From CAINOH01 sp041663565 (GTDB lineage Archaea > Micrarchaeota > Micrarchaeia > Norongarragalinales > CAINOH01), in the NCBI GenBank assembly GCA_041663565.1, contig JBAYMJ010000007.1, positions 1 to 58,863 on the forward strand: a stretch of 58,863 nt of DNA, written 5' to 3'. Position 1 is the stretch's first letter. Each line of letters opens with the position of its first letter. Under the pieces are notes generated by a model that made no database searches, had not been told where the DNA came from, and saw only the letters and a program-made list of their open reading frames with translations. This document shows positions 50,090-57,713 of the stretch, piece after piece. A program made the position numbers and the translations under genes.

Positions 50090-50644
50090 TCAAATCCTTC
50101 CGAGGTAGCCGAACTCCTTTGAAACCAGAAGCTCGGCCCAGTTGATGAAGTCCGACTGCTTGGACTCAACGCGCGCAAGGATTTCCCTTGCCGAGAGGTT
50201 CTTGGAGTTGTCGATTTGGACGATTTTTCCTTTCGGGTAGTTGAACTCGGCAATCGTCTGGCAGTAGTCGAGCAGCTCGCAGAGCAGGTTGTCGTCGGTC
50301 TTTGCCTTCGGGTACTTGCGCTCGTGATAGCGCTTGACAAGCACAGACGGGTGCGCGCGCAGCACTACAACCGCGTCGCAGGGAAGCTCGAATTCGCATG
50401 CAAGGTGGCCTTCGACTACGTAGCCGTCCTTAAGGCCAGCGAGGTGCTTTGAAAGCTCTGCACCGACTTTCTTTATGTCAACGGTCTTCTCGGCCTCGCC
50501 CGGCTTTACCGTAAAGTAGCCATTCGAGGTTGCAAAGTCGTTGACACTAATGACTGGGATGCCTAATTCTTTCGCGATTTCGGCTGCTAGGGTGGTCTTG
50601 CCCACGCAGGGAGTGCCTGTGATGACAATCTTTTTTGCTGTCAA
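50090..50644 (-). CDS. Adenylate kinase AK6/Fap7 family
   Basis: This 184-aa P-loop protein has GTPCVGKT at 10-17 and follows the AK6/Fap7 pattern (ISVNDFATSNGYF, YVVEGHLACEFELPCDAVVV with the DXD-like core, LRAHPSVLVKRYHERKYPKAKT as the lid region). Fap7 has adenylate kinase/ATPase activity and helps small-subunit rRNA maturation by contacting ribosomal protein S14/uS11. The start is TTG at 50644 with GGTGA upstream; no in-frame ATG fits. It lies 27 nt downstream of aCPSF1 on the minus strand. Confidence 0.86.
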   Translation of the reverse strand: MTAKKIVITGTPCVGKTTLAAEIAKELGIPVISVNDFATSNGYFTVKPGEAEKTVDIKKVGAELSKHLAGLKDGYVVEGHLACEFELPCDAVVVLRAHPSVLVKRYHERKYPKAKTDDNLLCELLDYCQTIAEFNYPKGKIVQIDNSKNLSAREILARVESKQSDFINWAELLVSKEFGYLGRI

Positions 50645-50671
50645 GCCACATTCACCCTTTTCTCCTGCGGA

Positions 50672-52579
50672 CTACTTGAGCCTGATGCTGTCCAGGTTCA
50701 TCGGCGCGCGCGTCTCGATGTGCATCATGCGGTTGACCGTGCGTGCCAGGTCGTCGCACTTGTTCTCGTCGCCGTGGCCCATGAAGATGCGGCCGGGCTT
50801 GGGGCGCAGGCTGCGCACGTATGAGAGCAGCTGCGAGCGGTCGGAGTGGCCCGAGAAGCCGTCAACCGTGTGCACCGAGAGGTTGAGCTTGGTGATGTCG
50901 ACTTTGTTCGCCGAGTTTAGCACCGGCACGTCGCGTTCGCCGTTCTGTATGCGGCGTCCAAGGGACATTGCCGCCTGGTATCCTACGAATATGATTGCGT
51001 TCTTGGGGTCGTTGCCCATGAGGCGCAGGAACTCGACCGAGGGCCCGCCTGAAAGCATTCCCGAAGGCGCGAGCACTATGCAGGGCTCCTCGCCCTCCGC
51101 TATGGACTGGCGTTCGCCGGTTACCACGTGGTTGAACATCTCGTGGTCAAATGGCGAGTCGTTCTGCAGTATGCGGCGCTGGATGTTGCGGCGAAGGTAC
51201 TCCGGGTACACAGTATGAATTGCCGAGGCTTCCTTGCTCATGCCGTCCATGTAGATGGGGATGTTGTCGTTGCGGAAATACTCCTCGAGCACGAGCATGA
51301 TTTCCTGCGCGCGGCCGACTGAGATTACGGGGATGAGCACCTTGCCCTTGCGGTTGATGACCTCGCGGATGGTGGATGCCAGGCGCGACTCGGTCTCCTC
51401 GAGCCGGGGCTTGATGTCGTTCTTTCCGCCGTAAGTGGACTCCATTATGAGCGTCTCGATGCGCGGGAAGCGCACCTCTGCAGCATCCAGGAGGCGGTTC
51501 TTTCCGAACTTCATGTCCCCAGTGCATACCAGGTTGTGCAGGCCCTCGCCGATGTGCAGGTGCACTGTTGCCGAGCCGAGGATGTGGCCTGCGTTGTAGA
51601 ACGTGAAGCGGATGTCGGGAGTCACGTCGGTGACTTCGCCGTAGTTGCGCACGATGGTGTGGTTGAGCTGCTTCTTGATGTCGCGCTCGCCGTACGGCGA
51701 GCCCTTGCCTTCGCTGGTAAGCACCTTGATTGAATCCTGCTGGAGCAGAACCATCAGGTCGCGAGTTGGAGGCGTGCAGTACACCGGGCCGTTGTAGCCG
51801 TAGGCGTACAGGTACGGGATGAAGCCGGAGTGGTCGAGGTGGGCGTGCGTGCAGATGACCGCGTCAATCTGCTCAAGCGCCATGTTCATCGAGGAAAGGT
51901 AAGGGTATGCGCGTGCCGGGTCCGAAGTGTCCGGGTTGAGCCCGCAGTCTATGATTACGTTGCTCTTGGGGGTCTGGAGGAGCATGCAGCTGCGTCCGAC
52001 TTCCTTGAATCCGCCGAGCGCGGTGACCTTTATCCAGTCAACCGGGCTTGCCGGACCTGAGAGCGTGAGCTTCTTGCCCAGGTCGTTGAGGAACTTCTTG
52101 CGGTCCTCCGAGTTCTTTATCATCGATGCGCGGATTGCGCGCTCGATTTCTGAAGCCGAAGTGGGCGCACGGAGCACCTTGGGGCTCCAGCCTGTTTCGA
52201 GTATGATTTGCTTGAGGACACAGCCGCCCTTCCCGATGACAAGGCCGGGCTTGAGCGCCTCGATGTCCACTTCGTTGAACGCGGTGTCAAAGACTACGTT
52301 GGTTATCTTGGCCTCTGCAGGGATGAAGGACTTTATCATCTCCAGGGCCTTCTCCTGCGGCAGGAGCGAGGTGGAGTCCGAGCGCAGCACGACTTTCTTG
52401 CGTATCTTTGCCGCGATGCGGGTAATCAGGTTGGAGTCGTTGTAGAACGCCTTGATGCTCTTCAGGTAGAGCACTACCTGCGGGCCTTCCACTTCGACTT
52501 TAGTAAGTTCGCACTCCGCTGGCAGGACTTCCTGTATGCTGTCCTGCAGTTCGCGGAGGCTTGATGAGCCGGTTGTCAT
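50672..52579 (-). CDS. aCPSF1/FttA: KH plus metallo-beta-lactamase/beta-CASP nuclease
   Basis: This 635-aa protein is the archaeal CPSF73-like factor that cleaves RNA and drives transcription termination. Two N-terminal KH-type domains occupy about 1-150 (GLVIGKGG at 112-119). The metallo-beta-lactamase core has HAHLDH at 245-250, CTGDMKFG, and the beta-CASP domain has TVYPEYLRR to MLSGGPSVEFL; the C terminus ends with HTVDGFSGHSDRSQLL and MGHGDENK, the motifs that complete the zinc site. This factor is nearly universal in archaea. Its position beside the proteasome beta gene is a conserved archaeal neighbourhood, to my recollection. Confidence 0.95.
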   Translation of the reverse strand: MTTGSSSLRELQDSIQEVLPAECELTKVEVEGPQVVLYLKSIKAFYNDSNLITRIAAKIRKKVVLRSDSTSLLPQEKALEMIKSFIPAEAKITNVVFDTAFNEVDIEALKPGLVIGKGGCVLKQIILETGWSPKVLRAPTSASEIERAIRASMIKNSEDRKKFLNDLGKKLTLSGPASPVDWIKVTALGGFKEVGRSCMLLQTPKSNVIIDCGLNPDTSDPARAYPYLSSMNMALEQIDAVICTHAHLDHSGFIPYLYAYGYNGPVYCTPPTRDLMVLLQQDSIKVLTSEGKGSPYGERDIKKQLNHTIVRNYGEVTDVTPDIRFTFYNAGHILGSATVHLHIGEGLHNLVCTGDMKFGKNRLLDAAEVRFPRIETLIMESTYGGKNDIKPRLEETESRLASTIREVINRKGKVLIPVISVGRAQEIMLVLEEYFRNDNIPIYMDGMSKEASAIHTVYPEYLRRNIQRRILQNDSPFDHEMFNHVVTGERQSIAEGEEPCIVLAPSGMLSGGPSVEFLRLMGNDPKNAIIFVGYQAAMSLGRRIQNGERDVPVLNSANKVDITKLNLSVHTVDGFSGHSDRSQLLSYVRSLRPKPGRIFMGHGDENKCDDLARTVNRMMHIETRAPMNLDSIRLK

Positions 52580-52810
52580 TGAAAAGATTTCACCATCGTT
52601 GGTTTGTCGAATAAACTACAGGCAAACGGCTCCAAAACACGCCGGACGTAACGCCGGTGCTGAAAGAGACTTTCTGCCTATCGGGGTTTTGACTATGATT
52701 GATTTTCTGAAACTTGTTTGGGGCCGATTTCCCAAAAACTCCTTTCCCCTTGCGGCCCACCAAAAATTTCCGCGGGGGTTTTCTCTTTACTTGGCCCTGA
52801 AACTTTTTTC

Positions 52811-53428
52811 CTAGGCAATCATTGCCTTTACGTCCGCAGGCGAGACGAACTTTGCCGAGTCCTTGGTTATTACCAGGACGTCCACGCCTTCGCCAGTTGC
52901 TGAATCGCGCCTCATTGCGGCTGACACCGCCCTTGCGGCTACCCTCGTCGCCTCTTCCTGGTTCATGTCCTTTCGGAAGTCCTCGTCGAGGACCCCGTAG
53001 GCAACTACGCTTCCGGAGCCCGTTGAGACGTAATTCTCCTCAAGGAGGCCGCCGAACGGGTCGAGGTCGTAGAGCTTGGGCTTGGTGTCAACTCCCGCGA
53101 TAATCATCTGCACGTAATACGGGAAGTACTTGCTTCCCTGGAGAATGTTTGAAAGAAGAGTGGCTGCTCCCTGCACGGTCATCGGTGCGCGGCGGCCGTG
53201 GCGGTAAAGCTCGAGTTCAGCGCGAAGGAGCCTTGCAAGCTGCTGCGCGTCCCCTACTCCGCCTGCCATCGTGAGGGCCATGCGGTCCGCAATCAGGTGT
53301 ATCTTCTGGACTTCCTTTGCGGCGATGAAGGTGCCCATCGTGGCGCGCTTGTCAGCTGCCAGGACTACTCCCTTGTCGAATACGATGCCAACAGTTGTAG
53401 TGCCCTTGAGGGGTTTTGGTTCGTCCAT
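52811..53428 (-). CDS. psmB: 20S proteasome beta subunit
   Basis: This 205-aa protease subunit has a 9-residue propeptide ending in Gly, so autolysis would expose Thr10 as the catalytic N terminus (KG|TTTVGIVFDKG). Asp and Lys of the active site are in VVLAADKRATMG. GVGDAQQLARLLRAELELY, MIIAGVDTKPKLYDLDPFGG and STGSGSVVAYGVLDEDF are standard. ATG 53428 has GGAAGG-type sequence upstream. It precedes aCPSF1 with a 231-nt gap that includes a pyrimidine-rich stretch. The alpha subunit is not in this window. Confidence 0.96.
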   Translation of the reverse strand: MDEPKPLKGTTTVGIVFDKGVVLAADKRATMGTFIAAKEVQKIHLIADRMALTMAGGVGDAQQLARLLRAELELYRHGRRAPMTVQGAATLLSNILQGSKYFPYYVQMIIAGVDTKPKLYDLDPFGGLLEENYVSTGSGSVVAYGVLDEDFRKDMNQEEATRVAARAVSAAMRRDSATGEGVDVLVITKDSAKFVSPADVKAMIA

Positions 53429-53470
53429 AGAAAACTACCTTCCAGGAATTTGAACGCGATACAAGACGGG

Positions 53471-53486
53471 ACCGGCCCTAGCCGGT
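53471..53486. repeat. Short palindrome upstream of psmB
   Basis: ACCGGC (53471-53476) and GCCGGT (53481-53486) form a perfect 6-bp inverted repeat with a CCTA spacer, 43 nt upstream of the psmB start codon. It could be an operator or a small leader hairpin. Confidence 0.4.
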
Positions 53487-53588
53487 AAACTCTAAACTAT
53501 AGCCTTGCGGGTATAAGGATTGCAAAGTATGTAACCCAAACAAAATTTAAAAGGGTGATGGTAGGGAGGCAAAGCGGCCGTTTGGCGC

Positions 53589-54320
53589 CTAAGCCTTCCT
53601 CGCAGCCTTCGGGTCCGCCGAATCAACAGCGTACTCCTCCTCGACTACGACTTTCTTCACGCCGTCAACGTACTGGAGCGCCATTGACACGAAGGTGACC
53701 TTGTTCATGGTGTATGCCGAGTCCTTGCGGATGTTGGTCGCCACCTTGAGCTTGGCAACGCCTGAAGCCGGGTCGAACGAGATTCCGCTCGTAAGGCCGG
53801 TGACCCCCTCCAGAAGGAGCGGGAGCTTCTCGGCTGCGGCCTGGGCGCACTTTGTGACCGTGAAATCGTACTGCAGGTCCTCGCCTGCGAGCGGCTCGTT
53901 GAAGTCGACCTTGACGCGTCCTGCCTCTACGGTCTTGACCACTCCCTGGAGCCCTCCGTCGAGCTCAAGGGGCATTCCCGGGAACGGCTGGATGTCGCGC
54001 TTACGGAACTCTCCGATTGGGATGAGCTTTATGCGTGCCGGGTCGCGGGGGCCGAACGCCTTGTCCTGCGGAATCTTGATGGAAGCCTTCTTTCCGACCT
54101 CGGCGCCTACGATGGCGTCGTCAAACCCCTTGATGGTCTGGCCCTTTCCTGCGATTATCATCATGGGCTTGTACTCGTGCACGTGGCCCGGCTCGTCGTG
54201 GCCCTCGTGGAGGTGCGCCTTCTCGCCGTCGGCCTTTATGGAAGTGGCGAAGACCTCGCCGTTGGAAAGCTTGCCAGTGAAATCAACGAACACTACGTCG
54301 CCTGCCTTGACTGATACCAT
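53589..54320 (-). CDS. FKBP-type peptidyl-prolyl isomerase (SlyD-like) with His-rich loop
   Basis: This 243-aa protein has an FKBP domain (GDVVFVDFTGKLSNGEVFAT; MMIIAGKGQTIKGFDDAIVG) interrupted by an IF/insert-in-flap chaperone domain (FRKRDIQPFPGMPLELDGGL, VKVDFNEPLAGEDLQYDFTV), as in SlyD and archaeal long FKBPs, plus a C-terminal extension of about 90 residues. Unusually, the segment between strands near 36-50 is HLHEGHDEPGHVHEY, a cluster of six or so His that could bind Ni, Zn or Cu. It catalyses proline isomerisation and assists folding. ATG 54320 has GGTGA upstream. Confidence 0.92.
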   Translation of the reverse strand: MVSVKAGDVVFVDFTGKLSNGEVFATSIKADGEKAHLHEGHDEPGHVHEYKPMMIIAGKGQTIKGFDDAIVGAEVGKKASIKIPQDKAFGPRDPARIKLIPIGEFRKRDIQPFPGMPLELDGGLQGVVKTVEAGRVKVDFNEPLAGEDLQYDFTVTKCAQAAAEKLPLLLEGVTGLTSGISFDPASGVAKLKVATNIRKDSAYTMNKVTFVSMALQYVDGVKKVVVEEEYAVDSADPKAARKA

Positions 54321-54476
54321 AGAAAATAGTCACCTTGTTTTGGAAAAGCCCGGGGTTGTTGCTTTTTCGCCTGATGTGCAAGTTTTGGCAATAAGGCGAT
54401 AAAATGCCCTTTTTCCGAGCACTAATTATTAGGCCACAAAGGCAATAAAAACCAGTATATAGCATATAGGGTAACA

Positions 54477-54516
54477 GGCGCCATTGGCAGCGAAACACTT
54501 TGACGTGCCAAGCGCC
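54477..54516 (+). repeat. Hairpin in the 5' leader of the 392-aa surface protein
   Basis: GGCGC (54477-54481) plus TTGGCA (54484-54489) pair with TGCCAA (54506-54511) plus GCGCC (54512-54516), an 11-bp stem with a CA bulge and 16-nt loop. The TATA-like AGTATATAGCATATAG lies just upstream, so this would be the very 5' end of the transcript. Confidence 0.55.
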
Positions 54517-54543
54517 AAAGCTCAATAAAGGGTGGGAAATTCC

Positions 54544-55722
54544 TTGAACAAGCAGAAGATTTTGCAGTATATCACCATATTCATAATCATCGCGTTCGTG
54601 GGCGAGATATTCGTGCTCAGCTTCCGGAGCGGGGACGACACTACGGCAACCGCTACGCCCACGCCGGTAGTCTCTTCCCGCGCGTTTTCCGGAAACGGAA
54701 CTGCCGCAATCAAGGTGACAAAGCTCACGAGCCAGTTCATAGCGCAGTGCAACACCACAGACGATACGATTCTTGACAAGGTCAGGAACGCGGCCGGAGT
54801 TGAGTCGGCGACCTACGAGACTGCGGGAATAGTGTTCTCCACGCTGCCCGCGCTTGAAAACGACACCGCGATAGTCACAAGCAACGTGGCCCGTATACTC
54901 GAGGACTCCTGCGAGGGCTTTGAGCTCTACCGCTTTGCGTACGTGCTCCCGCAGGGCTCGGTCAACCTTACCGGCACCCAGAAGACCGGCAACGCCACCG
55001 TGAACGACGCCACAGTGATCCTGACGAACTACTCACTCCTTTCGTACGCCCAACTGGTGTCCTCGCCCGGCGTGCAGGCGTTCCTGGACTACAGGTACGA
55101 CAGTAACTCCACGCCGACGGCGCAATTCTCGGTCGATACCCTGAACGGCATCATCCGCAAGGCATCCGCAATGGAAACCATATCCACGCCGCAGGCTTCG
55201 TTTTCCGGAAACGGGATGGTGATGGGCACGGTTAATCAGATAATCCCCGTGCTTGCGGTAAATTGCCCCACTGAAGGGAACTACACCGAAAAAAACATCA
55301 CTGCGGCCTTTGAAAGGCTCAACACTACGTTCATAGAAAAAGACCCCAACGCAAATTCGAACCTTTACTACGTGGAATACAACCAGACCCAGACAACGGC
55401 AAACAAGACCACCCAAGACATCATCGCCGAACTCACATTCTGCAAAACCCCCGCACGGGTGTTCCAGGTCGGATATGTATGGCCGCAGAACGGCAGCACC
55501 TGCGCAAATGACGTGACATACGGCTATTCCGACCGCACGGAATTCAAAGGGGAAGGCAACGCGGGCGAAGAATGCCGCAACATCACCTTCACAAAGCTGA
55601 CCTCAAACGGGATTTTCACGCTGCTTGACGTAAACGCTTATGTGAACAATACCGTGCAGGCGTACGTGAGTTCCACGATGATAAACGGCAGGGTAGTCAA
55701 GGCTGTCGCACAGGAAGGCTAG
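54544..55722 (+). CDS. N-terminally anchored extracellular protein with repeated domain
   Basis: This 392-aa protein has a short basic N terminus, one TM (ILQYITIFIIIAFVGEIFVLSF) and a Thr/Pro linker (TTATATPTPVVSS). The outer part contains a repeated unit starting AFSGNGTAAIKVTKL and ASFSGNGMVMGTVNQI, with a looser third copy around FKGEGNAGEECRNITFTKLT; each is followed by a Cys (AQCNTT, AVNCPT, EECRNI). Asn-x-Ser/Thr sites are abundant. TTG 54544 is preferred over GTG 54532 because GGGTGGG then lies 7 nt upstream. No known family; an archaeal surface protein. Confidence 0.65.
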   Translation: MNKQKILQYITIFIIIAFVGEIFVLSFRSGDDTTATATPTPVVSSRAFSGNGTAAIKVTKLTSQFIAQCNTTDDTILDKVRNAAGVESATYETAGIVFSTLPALENDTAIVTSNVARILEDSCEGFELYRFAYVLPQGSVNLTGTQKTGNATVNDATVILTNYSLLSYAQLVSSPGVQAFLDYRYDSNSTPTAQFSVDTLNGIIRKASAMETISTPQASFSGNGMVMGTVNQIIPVLAVNCPTEGNYTEKNITAAFERLNTTFIEKDPNANSNLYYVEYNQTQTTANKTTQDIIAELTFCKTPARVFQVGYVWPQNGSTCANDVTYGYSDRTEFKGEGNAGEECRNITFTKLTSNGIFTLLDVNAYVNNTVQAYVSSTMINGRVVKAVAQEG

Positions 55723-55762
55723 CGGTCGAAAGTCGCTTCTGCGGCGTTGTGGAAAGAAAACC

Positions 55763-55783
55763 CCGCAGGAGTTAACCCTGCGG
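55763..55783 (+). terminator. Hairpin terminator after the 392-aa surface protein
   Basis: CCGCAGG (55763-55769) and CCTGCGG (55777-55783) form a perfect 7-bp stem with loop AGTTAAC, 41 nt after the stop, followed by a short T-rich tract (GTTTTCCTTAACTTTTAG). Confidence 0.55.
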
Positions 55784-55817
55784 AATCCGCAGTTTTCCTT
55801 AACTTTTAGTTCAACTA

Positions 55818-55848
55818 GCGGTTAATATGCGGTTTTTTGCGTAACCGC
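55818..55848 (+). promoter_or_regulatory. Inverted repeat on the promoter of the winged-helix gene
   Basis: GCGGTTA (55818-55824) and TAACCGC (55842-55848) are exact complements with a 17-nt spacer, the second arm ending 3 nt before the ATG. The TATA-like GGTTAATAT overlaps the first arm. With a leaderless gene, the repeat would cover both promoter and start codon, suggesting autoregulation. Confidence 0.55.
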
Positions 55849-55851
55849 CTT

Positions 55852-56760
55852 ATGGAAACCGCGTTTGCCCGGGCGCCCGTCGGCCTGCAAATAAACCGGC
55901 CCGATTCCCCCGCTCTTCTTGGCAGGGAAAAGGCCCAGCCGTTCGTCTACTCCGAGACCCCGCTCATCAAGTCCGGCGAGCACAACCTCAAGAACATAGT
56001 CATCTCAGTGCTGTCCCGGCAGTGGCCCCTTTCCGCCCGGCGCGTTTACAGGCAAGTCCTCTCCGACCACTTCCAGATTACTTATCAGGGCGTCCACAAG
56101 GCCCTGCGGCAGCTGCGCGAGCAGGGCATAGTGCGGCGCACCGAGGAAGGCCACCAGCTGGATACCCGGTGGATAGACCAGCTCGAGGCGTATTCGAGGT
56201 TTTTGCGCTCCAACTACTCGATGGGCAAGAACACCGACTTCTACGGGATGATTTCCGGTGACTCAGCCTGCCTGTCCTTTGACAGCTACTTCCAGGCGGT
56301 TTCCGCAATCCTTGAGATAATGGGCCGCGAGCACGAGAACCCGCAAAGGGACGACGTCTGCCTGCAGCTGGCCCACCCGCTGCCCATCATCGGCCTGCCT
56401 GCGGCCACGCTTTCGCGCCTGAAGCGCCACGCGAGGACGCACTCGTTCCGCGCGACCTACCACTCCGACTCCGCATCCGACTACGCCCTGTGCAGGATGT
56501 GGGAGCGGGCGGGAATCGGGGGAAAGGTCAGCCGCAGGCAGCAGGGCCGCGGGAGCTACAACGTCCTGACGAGGGGCATCCTCATCCAAATCATGCCCAC
56601 GCCCCAGTTTGCCCGGCGCGCGACGGCCATCCTGTCCAAGGGAGGCCACGAAAGCCTGCTCGCATACACCGAGGCCTGCCTCGACCCATCGTCCAGGACC
56701 CTGGTGACCATCACCAAGAGTCCCGGGCTGGCGGAGGAGATTAGGAAGGAACGGCGGTAA
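55852..56760 (+). CDS. Winged-helix protein, family also starting at the window's right end
   Basis: This 302-aa protein has an N-terminal disordered stretch ending in ETPLIKSGEHNLKN, a winged-helix domain (residues of about 45-105: LSRQWPLSARRVYRQVLSDH, TYQGVHKALRQLREQGIVRR) and a large C-terminal domain that I do not recognise (FRATYHSDSASDYALCRMWE; RGSYNVLTRGILIQIMPTP). The gene beginning at 58775 shares the PLIKSGE motif. It may be a DNA-binding regulator sensing a ligand, or a phage/plasmid-type protein. ATG 55852 is probably leaderless. Confidence 0.65.
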   Translation: METAFARAPVGLQINRPDSPALLGREKAQPFVYSETPLIKSGEHNLKNIVISVLSRQWPLSARRVYRQVLSDHFQITYQGVHKALRQLREQGIVRRTEEGHQLDTRWIDQLEAYSRFLRSNYSMGKNTDFYGMISGDSACLSFDSYFQAVSAILEIMGREHENPQRDDVCLQLAHPLPIIGLPAATLSRLKRHARTHSFRATYHSDSASDYALCRMWERAGIGGKVSRRQQGRGSYNVLTRGILIQIMPTPQFARRATAILSKGGHESLLAYTEACLDPSSRTLVTITKSPGLAEEIRKERR

Positions 56761-56766
56761 CCCGAC

Positions 56767-56898
56767 ATGACAGAAGCCGAAGATATGCGCCTTTACGCGA
56801 ACCCTGAATTTTGGAAGGCGGTGGAACAAATTGAGTCCAGCAAGAATCGAAAGATGAGTTTGGCTGAACTCAAGAAGGAAATCGGGTTGTGGGGGTGA
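56767..56898 (+). CDS. 43-aa antitoxin-like microprotein
   Basis: The protein reads MTEAEDMRLYANPEFWKAVE followed by QIESSKNRKMSLAELKKEIG and LWG. The form '...NPEFWKAVEQIE...KMSLAELKKEIGL' resembles small RelB/Phd-like antitoxins of archaea ('PEFW..IEE....GR.YSLEEV...L'). It starts 6 nt after the winged-helix gene stop and could be co-transcribed. No toxin follows directly; the next gene is the AbiE antitoxin 167 nt on. It may be an orphan remnant of a toxin-antitoxin pair. Confidence 0.5.
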   Translation: MTEAEDMRLYANPEFWKAVEQIESSKNRKMSLAELKKEIGLWG

Positions 56899-57008
56899 GA
56901 ACCGGAATGCCCAAGTTTATTGCCATTCGTTCCGCTCGGTTCATGACTTTGGGCCGAGATGCCCTGCCAACCGCGTTTCCCGGCTTTTTACAAACCATCA
57001 CCAATTTG

Positions 57009-57071
57009 TATGACAATCAATATGTATGACAACTAATATATATGACATTTTTCATACTTGTAGATATGACA
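57009..57071 (+). promoter_or_regulatory. Iterons around the TATA box of the AbiE operon
   Basis: TATGACA occurs at 57009-57015, 57025-57031 and 57041-57047, exactly 16 nt apart, and again at 57065-57071 on the start codon itself. The flanking bases (TGTATGACAA-T/C-x-AATA) are also repeated between the first two units. The TATA-like CTAATATATATG lies in the second to third units, about 25-30 nt before the ATG at 57066. AbiEi-type antitoxins are known to autorepress by binding repeats in their promoter. Confidence 0.75.
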
Positions 57072-57713
57072 CTTGACGCCAACGCCGAAAAAATCGCCAG
57101 GAACACCCTTCGGATAGCGGAAGCCATCCACGGGAAAATGCCCCACCTGCCCATTAAAGTATGGGACATCTCCGAATTCCTGCCCGACTTCCACGATGTG
57201 CGGCGAAACATGGTCTTCATAGAGACCGACCCGCTCGCCCTGGAGGAGGTCGTCAGGACCATGTCCGAAGACCCGAAATACCGCAACCACCTATTCTACA
57301 TAGGCAAGCACAAGCCGGTTGCCATCAACGAATCCTGGGCGGCTGCCCGCAGCAACGAAATGCGGGACATCGTCGTCATCACCGGCCGCAAACAAAACAA
57401 GACGCGGCCGGGAATCACGACCCCGCCGGTGGAGCACCGGCTCGTCGACCTCCTTGCCTTTTCCCTACGCGGCTGGCTGCCCATGCCACCGGACGAGGTG
57501 ATCCGCGCCCTGGCCGCCCAGATCCACTCGGGGCGCATCAAATACGGCGAGCTGATGCGCTACGCTGACCGGCGCTACGTCGGCCCCATCATCGAAATGA
57601 TATTCGCCCAGCTCGTCCGGAGCGGCGAACTCAAGCAATCGCAAGTTGACGACAAATATTATAGGAACGGCGAACGCCTCTGGAATGCCATCAGCTCGGT
57701 GAAGGACTTATGA
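57066..57713 (+). CDS. AbiEi-like antitoxin (DUF6577-type)
   Basis: This 215-aa protein precedes an AbiEii-type nucleotidyltransferase with ATGA overlap, the arrangement of type IV toxin-antitoxin AbiE loci. The N-terminal part (AEKIARNTLRIAEAIHGKMP) is helical; the middle (RNMVFIETDPLALEEVVRTM, HLFYIGKHKPVAI, RDIVVITGRKQNKTRPGI) matches the AbiEi/DUF6577 pattern; the C-terminal helices (ALAAQIHSGRIKYGELMRYA) may bind DNA. ATG 57066 fits the TATA position; an ATG at 57042 lies inside the promoter repeats. It probably represses its own promoter through the iterons. Confidence 0.75.
   Translation: MTLDANAEKIARNTLRIAEAIHGKMPHLPIKVWDISEFLPDFHDVRRNMVFIETDPLALEEVVRTMSEDPKYRNHLFYIGKHKPVAINESWAAARSNEMRDIVVITGRKQNKTRPGITTPPVEHRLVDLLAFSLRGWLPMPPDEVIRALAAQIHSGRIKYGELMRYADRRYVGPIIEMIFAQLVRSGELKQSQVDDKYYRNGERLWNAISSVKDL

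Noticed and set aside
52580..52810. Possible small RNA gene in the 231-nt gap between aCPSF1 and psmB
   Set aside because: Only short GC clusters (two CGCCGG copies) and pyrimidine tracts are present; they suit the psmB 3' end and aCPSF1 promoter, and no stable fold or promoter for an RNA gene stands out.
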